Assembly: GCA_037783415.1 (NCBI GenBank)
Contig: JAZGTN010000059.1
Span: 5,208,001 to 5,272,000 of the forward strand
DNA: 64,000 bases
DNA from: Leptasterias polaris
Lineage: Eukaryota; Echinodermata; Asteroidea; Forcipulatida; Asteriidae
Direction of reading: 5' to 3'
Positions 1 through 9,646 of this stretch are shown one piece after another. Position 1 is the first letter of the stretch. Each line of letters opens with the position of its first letter. The position numbers were made by a program, and so were the translations under genes. Under the pieces are notes generated by a model, which did not search any database, had not been told where the DNA came from, and worked only from the letters and a program-made list of their open reading frames with translations.

Positions 1-127
1 TTCTCGTGTTGATTTGTCACAACTTTTCCCACGAGAGGGCGCTATCATCAACAAACCATTCTCGCAACACGAAACGCTCCAAGAGGAGTGTTATCAGCAG
101 AGTTGCCCATACTTTTATAGTCTGTAA

Positions 128-345
128 TCCCCCCCAAAAAAAATATATATATATAGTCCTATAATTAATAATTAAATAAATAAATAAAAATAAAAATAAA
201 ATAATAATAATAATAATTATAATAATAAATAAATAAATAAATAAATGAAATAAAATATTAACAAAATAAAGAAATAATAAATAAATACCCAGTCAACCTC
301 CCCTCCTCCCAAAAACCAAATAAATAAAGAAAAACACGAAAAAAA
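128..345. repeat. AT-rich simple-sequence tract
   Basis: A C-run and an A-run lead into TA dinucleotides, then imperfect AAT/AAATA repeats (ataaataaataa) for about 160 bp, then a C-rich break and an A-rich tail. This is ordinary low-complexity DNA, likely length-variable. It accounts for the hydrophobic-looking minus-strand translation across it. Confidence 0.9.
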
Positions 346-2516
346 CAAAAGAAAACAGCTATCATTTGGATAAGAGGCAACGGAGGAGGAAGTTGGTTTG
401 GTCAATCCACGCGAACGGCATTCAAATTTACAGCAGCTTTTTGTAGGGTGCATTTTGGTCATTCAAATTTCGTTGGAAAATGTGTAGCTAAATGGACGCT
501 TTGTTGCCTTTAAATTTTAAAAGGTTTACAAATGATCTGTGAATCACTCACATTGTATTAGAACCACCCACTTTCTTTATGTTCTCCGGCAACGAATTAC
601 ATTAAGTAGGCCTAGGCCTACAATATCCCCTTGTGTTTTCTGTTTTTCAAACATCGAGTTAAATTTATTATCTCACGTGATAAAAACTTTTGTTTTACTA
701 ATTTCTCACAATAGGCAAACATATTTTAAGGAACCTTTCTACCGTTACTTACTTTAAATCATGTAAGTTATGTGTGAATCTGTGAACATTTGTGTTTTTC
801 GATCTTACCAATAGTGTACAGGGCCTTTAAGGTATCTTTCCATTGTCCATTGCCTAGGCCTCTTGCCATTTTTCTCTTAGAAACCGGTTAAGCAGCTTTC
901 AGATGGTACTTGTGTGTTTTGATCTTTTTCTGGTAAGCATAATTATTTTTGTGCGTGCTTTATGGCTATGAATTTATAGGCCCCGGACACGGATTTCACA
1001 CAAGCTGTAAAACACCTCAGAAACGAGTCGGCATTTGATGTTTGTCAGACCTTCCCAAAGCACCGGTGAAATCGCCCTAAGCACAACTGCACTCTTGGAG
1101 ACTAACTATATCACCGAACTTTGTCCTCCCGAATTGCTTTGTATTGGTTACAAAACAGGGAGTAAGACTAATTCACATGAATACAATTTGGAATAAACGA
1201 ACGACAAACAATATTACATGAAATCGTTTTCGTTCTATAGTATTTTTTAGGCCTACCATTATCTAACTCGTAGGCTATTTTCTCTATATGTAACTAATTT
1301 TGCATGTTTAAAAAAATATTTTACAAGGCACAAATTTCCCCTGATGTCAAAGCTTTATGCAAAAACAAAAAATAGCAGACAAGACCTTGGTTGCCAGTTC
1401 TTACACTTTATCATTACCTCCCAGGCTTCAATCTTTGGAGATTATTCGTCATGATATATTGTTTAATTTTAATGTCTCAATTAGGAGTAATAGCTCGGTG
1501 AGTTTTGCTTTTAGGAATAATAAATGGACCCAATCTTTCTTCAAATGGGGCCATAACTGAAAAGGGGTACCCGTCCACTGATCTCAAAAAGTATTAACCG
1601 AACATGAATGTTTTAGAGTGAAGGCCGCCCGTCAGCCCCAAAACTTGCGGGCCTTTTTCGCAACAGAAAGGTATTGTTTTTGTAACCAGCTCACATCAAG
1701 TTTCGGTCATTGCATTGATTACGTACTAGAAAGTATTTTAAGTTATTAGTAAATGCCACTCCCGTAAATTAAATACCGAGTTTCGTTGAGTGTATAAATG
1801 GAATGTGTTGGATAATGAATCCACTGGGAGAGTATTCATCTAATTGGTAAAGTAAATTGCCAACTGCCAAATTGCCAAATTGCCTTGCCAACTGCTTCAG
1901 TAAATTAACTATTTAATAAACAACATATATTTAACCTAAGCGACATGTATAACATATCTGTTTAAGATGTGTATGTTGCCTCAGAATTACAATTACCTGC
2001 GGCAAATGTTCCCGTCCGTCAACAGAGATCGTTTGAACGCAAACTAAGTATTGGCGGGATCCATTCTCTCCAAAAAAATCGTCACATATCTAAAGGATGT
2101 ACCGAGGGATTTTGATTAAACTTTCAGGAATGAAAGATCTATTCCTAAATATTACGTTAATGGAAAAAAATCAGAGGATGAACGATAATTTTTTTCACAT
2201 TATGTCGATATTTGTAGCCATTTTAGGGGAGACCATTTGTAACGAAATTCCCACCTGGACCCATTCATACACGTTAGCCGCTGCAATAAACCAACGGAAA
2301 ATTTTCGATAATATTTTTACGCACTTTATTTAAAATTAAGCATCTCAACAATTGAAAATACTCTTACGATATACACTGTTATGTTTTCAGTGCTGATAAA
2401 GAGAGAATTTTAACGGTATACATGGATTTCTTTTTGTTTTTTAATGGTCATTACCTATTTTTAAAATGGAGTGTACCCCAACAGCGATCGCAAATGATTG
2501 CGCAACACCCCTTCCG

Positions 2517-2530
2517 CCCCCCCCCCCCCC
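2517..2530. repeat. Poly-C tract (14 C)
   Basis: An uninterrupted run of 14 C, preceded by CCCCTTCCG. Similar homopolymer C or G tracts recur at 4080-4103, 4145-4158, 4263-4275, 4493-4515 and 6073-6083, so this flank is unusually rich in them. The run length should be treated as uncertain, because sequencers miscount such tracts. Confidence 0.9.
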
Positions 2531-2763
2531 TGCAGAAAACTTTGCTTGAACACAAAAAAATAAGCAGGAAACCCGCAGTCTTATATAATTAGACTCTACA
2601 TGGTATTTTGGCTGGTAACATTATTCAGACTGTGAGTGTTTCAGAAGGATGCTTTTTGTGGAGGATATGGGAATAGAATCTGAATGAATTTTATAATCGT
2701 TGACGTTGAGCTTTCATCATGCAAGTAATTATATTACTTTTTAATTAATATTAACCTCTAGGC

Positions 2764-2812
2764 TAGCCCCACTTGTGTGGGCCCATCCAGCTTGGCCACA
2801 CGAGTGGGGCTA
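2764..2812. repeat. Short inverted repeat (hairpin)
   Basis: The left arm (TAGCCCCACTTGTGTGGGCC) and right arm (GGCCACACGAGTGGGGCTA) pair over about 19 bp with one G-T type mismatch and one extra G. The loop is about 10 nt. The stem is much richer in GC than its surroundings. It could be a small foldback element remnant. Nothing shows that it is transcribed. Confidence 0.75.
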
Positions 2813-3049
2813 AACCCTGACCTTATTTGCAAGTGGGCAACCAAACTAATCATGTATTGTTTTGCTAGAAAGGGGAAATGATGGAAACAAACTTAGGCCA
2901 ATAATTAACACAAAGTACAATATAATGGGTTTATTTTGTAGGTTCATAACACACTTTGCATCCCTTAGCAAAGGGATATCATTGAAAAGATAGTTTTAGA
3001 TATGACAAGTTACTTAATTTGTAAATCTCATTTTGATTGGAACTCGAGT

Positions 3050-3097
3050 CATAGTCATAGTAATCCACAAGATTACTCAGAACTAACTATGACTATG
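3050..3097. repeat. Short hairpin at the edge of the large inverted repeat
   Basis: CATAGTCATAGT (3050-3061) is the exact reverse complement of ACTATGACTATG (3086-3097). Inside it GTAATC and GATTAC pair again around CACAA. It overlaps the outer end of the 717-bp inverted repeat, which starts at 3092, and shares the CATAGT motif that also forms a 6-nt insertion in that repeat's left arm near 3135. Confidence 0.75.
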
Positions 3098-3808
3098 AGG
3101 TTCATTCCGCTATCGTCTCCATTACCCTCATAGTCATAGAGTGACATGTACAAAATCCTATTCGAAACTTTTTCCCCTTCACGTTTCTGCACCTACAGTT
3201 AATTTCCCAAACCGGATCTCGCCAAAATTAGGCTCTATGTGTTCCTTATACTCTCATCGAGGTCGGGTTGGGTCCAGAAAATCCACTCCGCAAAACAAAA
3301 GTTGCAAAAAGTGATAAATTCTCACCGTTTTCAGAATCCTCGCCTTCCGTTAACAAAATGGCCGCCGTTGAAATTTTTGAGCTGGTAATGCTGCGTGCTA
3401 CGCTGGTAACAAACCCAACGGTTCACGTATACAATCATAGGCGCAATGCTGGTCCACAACAACCAATGTTCTGTATACGTGAATCGTTGATAATCGTTAC
3501 CAGCGTAGCGCGCAGCATTACCAGCTCAAAAATTTCAACGGCGGCCATTTTGTTAACGGAAGGCGAGGATTCTGAAAACGGTGAGAATTTATCACTTTTT
3601 GCAACTTTTGTTTTGCGGAGTGGAATTTCTGGACCCAACCCGACCTCGATGAGAGTATAAGGAACACATAGAGCCTAATTTTGGCGAGATCCGGTTTGGG
3701 AAATTAACTGTAGGTGCAGAAACGTGAAGGGAAAAAAGTTTCGAATAGGATTTTGTACATGTCACTCTATGAGGGTAATGGAGACGATAGCGGAATGAAC
3801 CTCATAGT
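3092..3808. mobile_element. Large foldback inverted repeat, ~340-bp arms, 40-nt loop
   Basis: The left arm (3092-3432) and right arm (3473-3808) are near-perfect reverse complements from ACTATGAGGTTC outward to GTTCACGTATAC inward, around a 40-nt unpaired centre (3433-3472). I see only a few substitutions, one 6-nt indel (an extra CATAGT in the left arm) and one mismatched patch near 3411-3421. Both arms contain the same inward frame with AAAATGGCCGCC, a good Kozak context, but it does not continue into a recognisable protein. No clear target-site duplication flanks the ends. It is either a MITE or foldback transposon or a recent inverted duplication. Transcription across it would give a long dsRNA hairpin. 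Confidence 0.8.
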
Positions 3809-4079
3809 TCACATGTAGGAGTACCACAAGATAATAAATTTTATAAAATGGATGGTGCATTATTTGTTTGAATTCTTTAAAAGAACTACTAATACTATTG
3901 TTCCCCACAATAATTGCTCACATTTTTTGAACAGAATCCTAGTTATCACAATTTTAAGCTGTTAAAATTGCTCATAAAGATTTCTATTTTATTTTGCCAT
4001 ACTTGGTAAATCAGTTTTTTAAAGAGAAAATATTATTCTTTGTGTAACTACTTTTTATCCAAGGTCTCAGTTGTCCAGT
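3809..4079. other. AT-rich spacer, nothing recognised
   Basis: Unique AT-rich sequence between the foldback element and the poly-G tract. I see no open frame with an ATG of useful length, no repeats and no RNA gene. Confidence 0.6.
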
Positions 4080-4103
4080 GGGGGGGGGGGGGGGGGGGGG
4101 GGG
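4080..4103. repeat. Poly-G tract (24 G)
   Basis: Twenty-four consecutive G on the plus strand, at the left border of the C-rich minisatellite. A run this long can form G-quadruplex DNA on its own. Its position suggests it is an inverted or strand-switched counterpart of the poly-C tracts in the repeat that follows. Confidence 0.9.
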
Positions 4104-4605
4104 AGATTGAAGACATACACAAATGAATGTTGGGTAAATTAAACACCCCCCCCCCCCCTCCGGATTATTTAACTTTCCCTGCTTGCACCCTTCCCATTCA
4201 GAATTCCCCTCCCCCAAACAGGTAAAAACATACACAAATTAATGGTTTGGTAAATTAAACAGCCCCCCCCCCCCTGGATTATTTAATTTTCCCACTCAGC
4301 TTGCACCCTTCTCATTCAGAATTCCTCTCCCCAAACAGGATTAAAAACATACACAAATGAATGGTTTGGTAAATTAAACAGCCCCCCTGGATTATTAAAT
4401 TTTCCCCGCTTGCACCCTTCCCATTCAGAATTCCTCTCCCCCAAAACATGTTTAAAAGCACACAAATGAAGGGTTTGGGTAAATTAACAGCCCTCCCCCC
4501 CCCCCCCCCCCCCCCGGATTATTAAATTTTCCCTGCTTGCACCCTTCCCATTCAGAATTCCACTCCCCTAAACATGATTAACAGCACACAAATGAAGCGT
4601 TTGAT
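4104..4605 (+). repeat. Minisatellite, ~110-125 bp unit, about 4.3 copies, with variable poly-C
   Basis: Each unit contains ACACAAATGAA, GGTAAATTAA, a poly-C run, GGATTATTAAATTTTCCC, GCTTGCACCC, CATTCAGAATTCC and CTCCCC. Comparable points fall near 4113, 4228, 4347, 4456 and 4581, giving periods of about 115, 119, 109 and 125. Much of the length variation is in the poly-C run (about 14, 13, 6 and more than 20 C). The units differ from each other by several percent, so this array is older than the 646-bp one. The minus-strand frame here only translates the poly-C as polyproline. Confidence 0.85.
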
Positions 4606-5231
4606 ACAGTAAGTACTATATGCTCAGGTAACATGCAACAGTATACCAGCAATAACCTAACCGACCCAGTGTGACCCACATTACAAGCTTTATGATTTGT
4701 CTACGAAATTTTGTTATTGGACCATTACGGACCTCGTCAAGGCTGGCAATGAACCACTCACAAAGCTCCTCAAGGAACCTATTCTCCGTACATCCAATTG
4801 GCCCCTCAACTAGCTCGTATAAGATTAATCGTTACAGCCGACTTATAAGTCGACCGATCCTAACACACACAACAGCCCCCCAGTCCAACTTACATAGGAC
4901 TGGACTTGGGACTTCGCAACTATCCAACTGCATTCAGAACAGCGTATACCAATCTTACAGATCAATCATCTGCCCTCATCACTCTGCACTCATCACTCTG
5001 CACGCCACTGCTTTTATGCATGACGGCACTCTCCAATGATTCCCTACACTCGCTAGCAGGATCACTGCATGTGAGACGAGTCAGAGGTATGAAACAATGA
5101 GCCACTAAACCATCTTGTACCGTGATCTATTAGATTTTGTATTTTTCAAGTTTGCAGAAATAAGCCTCTTGTGAGAATTTTGAGAATCTGTTTTTTTAAT
5201 AGTCCCAAATAGCCACATGCACCTTTTTATA
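4606..5231. other. Unannotated interval with a cytosine-rich stretch
   Basis: From about 4640 to 5060 the plus strand is richer in C than its flanks. It carries a frame of 122 codons at 4671-5039 that starts at GTG and has no recognisable domain. A short internal direct repeat, CATCACTCTGCAC, lies near 4977-5002. I see no splice-bounded exon that I can defend. From 5100 to 5231 it is ordinary AT-rich sequence. Confidence 0.5.
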
Positions 5232-5428
5232 TGGGCCCAATTTCATAAAGCCTGTAGGCACAACAATTTGTTAAGCAAACCCAAATCTTGCTTAGCACAA
5301 TCGGGTAACCAGCCAACATTCCAGTAAGTTTACACTGTTGCGACTGGTTGCCCCACTGGTTTTTTGCTAAGCAAAGAAATTTGCTAAGCATTATTTTCGG
5401 CTAAACCGTTTTGTGAAATTCAGCCATG
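5232..5428. mobile_element. MITE-like palindromic element (GGGCCCAATTTCATAAAG family)
   Basis: The left end ATGGGCCCAATTTCATAAAG pairs with the right end, read in reverse complement as ATGGCTGAATTTCACAAAA, giving imperfect terminal inverted repeats of about 25 bp. The interior repeats the word TTGCTAAGCA in both orientations (near 5270, 5290, 5366 and 5390). This layout matches, from memory, a small non-autonomous palindromic family common in sea urchin, sea star and other marine deuterostome genomes. The ends have diverged, so this is an old copy. A repeat-library search would settle the family. Confidence 0.65.
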
Positions 5429-5525
5429 GTCTCTTTTGATGGTAATATGCAACTACCATTAGAACTTTTCTCAGATGTTCTTAATCTATAATCACCTTTT
5501 TTTCTATGAAAAACTTTAATTTTTT

Positions 5526-5643
5526 CTTGATCTTATAACACCCGATAGGGGGCGATGAATTTTAAGAAAAGTCCACACTAATGACCCCCCTCCTCATAAG
5601 AAGGGATCTGTGATTACAGGTCTTTGATCTTGATCTAATAATA
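5526..5643. repeat. Diverged partial copy of the start of the next element
   Basis: The stretch beginning CTTGATCTTATAACACCCGA resembles the one at 5629 (CTTGATCTAATAATACCC...), with AGGGGGCGATG against AGGGGGCAATGG and a similar AAG/CCACAC tail. The offset is about 103 bp. It looks like a short duplication of the left end of the MITE-like element at 5644. Confidence 0.45.
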
Positions 5644-6042
5644 CCCTTTAAGGGGGCAATGGCTTTCAAAGGCAAGTTACACCTTTGGTAATTGTCAAAA
5701 CGTATGCATTACAAATGACAAATCTGTGAAAATTTGGGCTCAATATATGGGCCATCAAAGTTACAGGAAAATAATGAAAGAAAAAACCCATCCTTGTTGC
5801 ATAGTATTGTGTTCTTTCATCAGATGCCTGAGAATTTGAGAAAGGCTTCAAGCAAGAAGCCTTTCTCACATTTACATTGTTAAGTGAAAAATTACCTCTT
5901 TCTCAAAAATTACATAACTTCAATGGGGGTCATTTCTAACAATGTTTTTTAATAACAACAGCTCTCAAGTGCTCTTGACCTAGTAAGTTTTATGGTAATT
6001 TAATTTTGGAGTAATTACCAAACGTCTACCCACCCTTTAAGA
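5644..6042. mobile_element. MITE-like element (TTTGGTAATT family), ~400 bp
   Basis: The ends carry CTTTAAGGGGGCAATGG and, in reverse complement, CTTAAAGGGTGGGTAG. Inside them TTTGGTAATT is followed by CAAAA or CCAAAA in both arms, so these are imperfect terminal inverted repeats. The body has ATGCAT, TGTGAAAATTTGGGCTCA, ATAATGAAAGAAAAAACCC and a central hairpin. That order matches, from memory, an abundant non-autonomous element of sea star genomes and is the strongest taxonomic clue here. It has no coding capacity. The minus-strand frame at 5666-5869 is a by-product. Confidence 0.65.
5837..5868. repeat. Central hairpin of the MITE-like element
   Basis: TGAGAAAGGCTT (5837-5848) and AAGCCTTTCTCA (5857-5868) are exact reverse complements with an 8-nt loop. 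The hairpin lies in the middle of the 5644-6042 element, where related copies also carry a palindrome. The stem is too short for a typical pre-miRNA. Confidence 0.75.
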
Positions 6043-6730
6043 AACATTCACATTAGTGGCTCAAACCAAGCACCCCCCCCCCCATAAAGAAGGCAAGTAA
6101 TTATTGAAAAACCATATAACTAAATGGAAATAAGAATCTTATCAATTGTTTTTTGAACAAACTTAGATTATAAGTATGATTTTCCATAATATATGAATCC
6201 AGAAAAAACACTCTTCAAATTTAAACAAAACAATGACATTTTACTGCATAAAATTTTGGCATTGTGAAGCATGTTAACAAATATTGGAGAATTTTCAGAA
6301 ACATTTCTTGCTTCCTGTCGGTTCTCTTTAATGTGAAGTGTTCAAATTTGACATGTAGGCCTACTTCTTTTTGAATTTGCATTTAGAAAGGCAGGAAAGA
6401 CACCAGGAGGAAATAGTTAATGTGCAGTTAACAGTCAAAGTGTACCAAATTCACATGGAAAAGGCAAAAACTAGGTAAAAAACCCATCTGGTAAAAACAT
6501 ATCTGGAAATTCCTCCACCGACCCTCAGAAGAGCAATCAAGCTTTGAATTTACTCCAGGTTTGCCCCAATTTAGCTGCATGCACTAAATCAACTGAGAAG
6601 ATATAGAAGGCAGTCTGTTCATGGTGCAGGAGTTGATCTTGACCGCAGGAGTCTATGTGATAGAAAAACAGAGGGCAAATATAAAGACAAGTGACATTTG
6701 AATCTGATTTGGAAACAAAACAAGTTGAAG
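6043..6730. other. Unannotated AT-rich interval
   Basis: AT-rich unique sequence with an 11-C run at 6073-6083. I see no frame with a credible start, no repeat and no RNA gene. Confidence 0.55.
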
Positions 6731-7050
6731 AAATGGCAATTGATAAGCAGAAACATACTAGAACTTGGTATTGAAAGGAACACCAAAATAAGCAAAAAAC
6801 ACAATAAGCAACATTTTGATAAATGGAAAAAAAGTGTTTGAAATGACGGTCGAGTTGTCACTCACACAAAAAACGTCTAAGAAATGGCAATTAATAAGCA
6901 GGCTACTTTGTCTACACATTTTAAGACTAGAATTTGGTATAAAAAGGAACACCAAAATAAGTAATAAAAACCAATAAGCAACATTTTTGATAAAGGGACA
7001 AAACTATTAGATATGAAGCTTTAGTTGTCACTCACAAAAAAATGTTTCCT
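6731..7050 (+). repeat. Tandem duplication, ~161 bp, two diverged copies
   Basis: Copy 1 starts at AAATGGCAATTGATAAGCAG (6731) and copy 2 at AAATGGCAATTAATAAGCAG (6892). Both continue through GGAACACCAAAATAAG, CAATAAGCAACATTTT, GATAAA and GTTGTCACTCACA. They differ by several substitutions and a short insertion (GCTACTTTGTCTACAC) in copy 2. The hydrophobic minus-strand translations here share residues only because the DNA is duplicated. Confidence 0.8.
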
Positions 7051-7129
7051 TTTGGAAATGATAAAATGATGTTGAAGTTGTAAAGTCACAATAAAATGGT
7101 TTCCAGTGAGGAAAATAAATAAATAACCA

Positions 7130-7930
7130 ACGAAAAACACAAGCCATTTGTTATCTATATGATCACAGTAGCACATCAAGTACACCAGAAGCAAACCAAT
7201 CAACATCAGGTTCATTGAAAAGTAATGTCATCTCAGCTGAAGGTTCCTAAACATCTTGTACCAAACTGCTGCGAAATAATGAGGTACTGGCTTAATTAAA
7301 GAACACCGTTTTTTTTACAAAGAAGTATGATTTTCCAGCGCAAACAGAAGAAGAAAATGCTTTTAAAAATCTTGAGTTTTACCTTAAAGGATCACAGTAC
7401 AACATCCTTCATGGCAAGGTATGTGTCACCAGAAGCAAGAATCATTAACATTGGGTTGAAAGAGCATCACCTCCTTGGAAAAATGAAATCATCCCAGCTG
7501 CAGATCTTTAAATCTTGTGTACCAAACTGCTGTGAAAATGAGGATTTTGTATAATGAGTATCAAATATTTTTAAGAGAAAAGCACTTTCTAGAGTCAAAC
7601 TCTGCCCTGCCCTTAAATAATCTAGCCACTTTTTGTTTATCTTGAATTTTACCTTCAAAGATCATGGATACAGGAGCAGGTCTAGTACATCCATAGTGGT
7701 GAGGCAGGTGTCACAAGAAGTAAGCATCATCAACATCAGGTTGCCAAAGCACCACTTCATTGGGTAAGTTACATCATCCAAGTTGCAGGTCCTTAAAACT
7801 CCATGTACCAAACTGTTGTGAAATAATGAGGTTTCGGAATCATTAAAATACAAATATTTTAAGTGAAAATAGTTTTCCAGAGACAAACCCAGAGTAGTTG
7901 ATGATCTTTTCCATTGAGAGACTGTCACCT
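7130..7930 (-). repeat. Diverged tandem repeat, ~260-290 bp unit, about 2.7 copies
   Basis: The shared order is CATCAACATCAGGTT or a variant, TCAGCTG or AAGTTGCAG, CTTGTACCAAACTGCTGTGAAATAATGAGG, then an AT-rich spacer, TTTTACCTTAAAGGATCA and GTGTCACAAGAAG. The CCAAACTG anchors are at 7261, 7522 and 7808 (periods 261 and 286). Related frames are open on the minus strand (7467-7658 from ATG, 7662-7928 from GTG). TTTTACCTTAAAG read on the minus strand gives CTTTAAGGTAAAA, a possible splice donor. I cannot tell a decayed repeated exon from plain tandem repeat and see no known domain. Confidence 0.6.
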
Positions 7931-8934
7931 TCTGTGTGTCAAGCTAAGAAAGAGAAACAAACATTGGCCGGCATGGCAATGTTTATAAATTAATAAACAA
8001 GACTTTAAAATTAATCCAAAAGCATTTTACCAACTTACCAGGATCAGAAGAAATGAATGTTGGTAAGGACATTTGAGCAGATGTTATTATCCACTCGTCT
8101 GGGATGGGGGCTTTCCTTTAATGGGGGCTGATCTGTAAAGCTTAAAGAGGCCTCTAAGAAATACTAAACCAGTGAGGTTTACACATTTCTGGAAGATTAT
8201 ACAGACACTATATTAAAATAGTTTGTTAGCCTTCGAGTCTTTGTAATGATTTTAAATGCCTTTTATTTCCAACCCGTATGAGTCCTGTATTAAGAAAAGC
8301 GAGAGGTCATCTTTGTTTATCTCACAATAAGGTGTGACGTCACATTTAGAAAAACCATCACTGTAATCAAAGAAAAGAAACGGTGCACCCCCAAAAAGGC
8401 ACTTTGAAATGACTCCAGATGAAGAGGGATAGAACATGAGACCTCTGACATCACTTGTTTACAAAAGAGCCACAGAGCCTAGACTTCCTGCAGGCACCGT
8501 TTGTACGCAGTTCAGTGGAAGAATAAAGTAAATCTTATGTTTTAGGGAGATTGCGCTGTCTGATTTTGCTCAACTTTTGACATGAAGAAAAGGGGACATC
8601 TCAAAAGCTGTACAGCTGTTGGTTTGAATTTGTGTGAAAATTATGACACAAAATGTAAATTTTCCCATATGGCCACATGGTCTATTTACATGCATGTACT
8701 CTCATGTATTATCAATTGAATTCCAGTTGCACCTTTACAGTATAACACTAAGTGCATGTAAAAACAAAAATGTTTCTGCCAATTTCAAATTGGTTCAACT
8801 TCAAATCCATTGAGCACTGATGTGAAAGTAACATGCTCAAAGTAAAAAGTGTAATGTATAAGTGCACCATTGCAAGCAGTTTAATTCATTTGCTTTTGAA
8901 TTTTGCCTATTTCATCCTGGTAAGGTTAGTTCTA
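7931..8934. other. Unannotated interval with one ATG-started minus-strand frame
   Basis: Mostly AT-rich unique DNA. The only frame I would keep in mind is minus strand 8252-8437, 61 codons from a real ATG, with no recognised domain, membrane segment or repeat. It lies in a patch with the palindrome TGACGTCA (about 8335-8342), which is a CRE-like site, and a second TGACATCA near 8447. A GAATAAAG word near 8520 could be a poly(A) signal but nothing ties it to a gene. Confidence 0.4.
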
Positions 8935-9240
8935 AAGCAGGGCCACCACGTGCAGGTCCCAGGATACCAGCCCCAACACGCTTTGGGAGATCATAAAGGC
9001 CTTCATACTCCTTTCGGAGCGCCCGGTCCACGCACCCTTATGCAGGGCACGACCTCTACTCTTAATAACGCGGTCCCTAGCCCCACGGCGTAGACTAGGA
9101 ACTACTCCTGTTGGCTGACCATTTGTGAAAACACCTGTACCATCCAACCCGCAGTGGAGCCAGATGCTTCTTTAAGATCAGCCACCAACTGTCACCCTGG
9201 CCAGGAGTAGGACCCCACATGCCATGTGCATGTGTCCAGG
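8935..9240 (-). other. GC-rich patch of unknown origin with a 71-codon minus-strand frame
   Basis: Clearly richer in GC and CpG than everything around it (for example GGAGCGCCCGG and AACGCGGTCC). On the minus strand a frame from ATG at 9147 to a stop at 8932 has 71 codons. It is basic in the middle, with many Arg, and ends in a hydrophobic stretch. I do not recognise the protein. No poly(A) tail, terminal repeats or clear splice sites were found. It could be an exon, a pseudogene fragment or an insertion. It directly precedes the first trace of the 646-bp family at about 9318. Confidence 0.35.
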
Positions 9241-9317
9241 TCCCTTTTCGCAATTAAGTTTGGAATTTCCCGTGATTTTACCACTATCAGATTCCAAACG
9301 ATTCGAAATGAGGCACC

Positions 9318-9646
9318 ACCAATGAAGAAGATCTTCTTGCTGACGTTGAAACTGGCCCATTCATCTTAGATCTTGATATTTGAAGAAGTATCCATGAACT
9401 TTTGTTGAGTGTTGTCATCCAATGATGAGGGGTCTTTATTTGTAGCTGTACAGGTACAGAATGCGTTTGCCTCTCTGTATTACCAGTAGGTGGAAGCTCT
9501 TGAAGCACAACTATGAGGCCCTAACCAGGCACTGGCAGATGTTGAGCCAGTTTAGCCTGGGGTGCAGTTTATTGTCGTACTCCAGGACAACAAAGTTTTT
9601 CATCCAAGGAGGTGATATCTTCAGCATGAAATTATTTTCTTGAAGG
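9318..9646 (+). repeat. Left edge of the 646-bp array: diverged partial unit with alternative half
   Basis: From 9318 (AATGAAGAAGATCTTCTTG) to about 9398 the sequence matches the end of the unit's open-frame half, with roughly 15% substitutions but the same terminal TGA. At CCATGAACTTTTGTTGAG about 100 bp of the unit is skipped. An alternative half follows (GTTGTCATCCAATGATGAGG, then GTACAGGTACAGAATGC). From about 9514 it becomes identical to the core units and ends in an A-type junction. The right edge at 59268 carries the same alternative half, so the two borders are related. Confidence 0.8.

Larger units (their letters stand above)
1..3049. other. Flanking non-coding DNA, no gene recognised
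   Basis: AT-rich sequence with scattered TAGGCCTA-type motifs (for example the palindromic run at 607-620, and more near 852 and 1250) that are frequent in echinoderm DNA. Open frames here are short, and most begin at GTG or TTG. The 81-codon minus-strand frame at 217-462 starts at ATG but its C-terminal part is made of the simple repeat at 128-345, so I do not call it. A short CCAACTG/CCAAATTG direct repeat lies near 1858-1895. No conserved domain, splice pattern or RNA gene was recognised. The smaller features inside are listed separately. Confidence 0.6.

Noticed and set aside
465..482. CENP-B box (TTTCGTTGGAAAATG)
   Set aside because: It lacks the required CGGG end and lies outside the satellites; no box was seen inside either array.
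1621..1670. Terminator-like hairpin followed by T-run
   Set aside because: The arms (AAGGCCGCCCG and CGGGCCTTTTT) pair poorly, and intrinsic terminators are not expected in this type of genome.
3268..3660. 130-codon protein in the foldback element
   Set aside because: It starts at TTG and runs through both arms of a palindrome, so the second half is the antisense of the first. The same peptide appears on the opposite strand.
4671..5039. 122-codon plus-strand gene
   Set aside because: GTG start, Ser/Thr/His-rich composition from a C-rich patch, no domain, and a second overlapping frame is also open.
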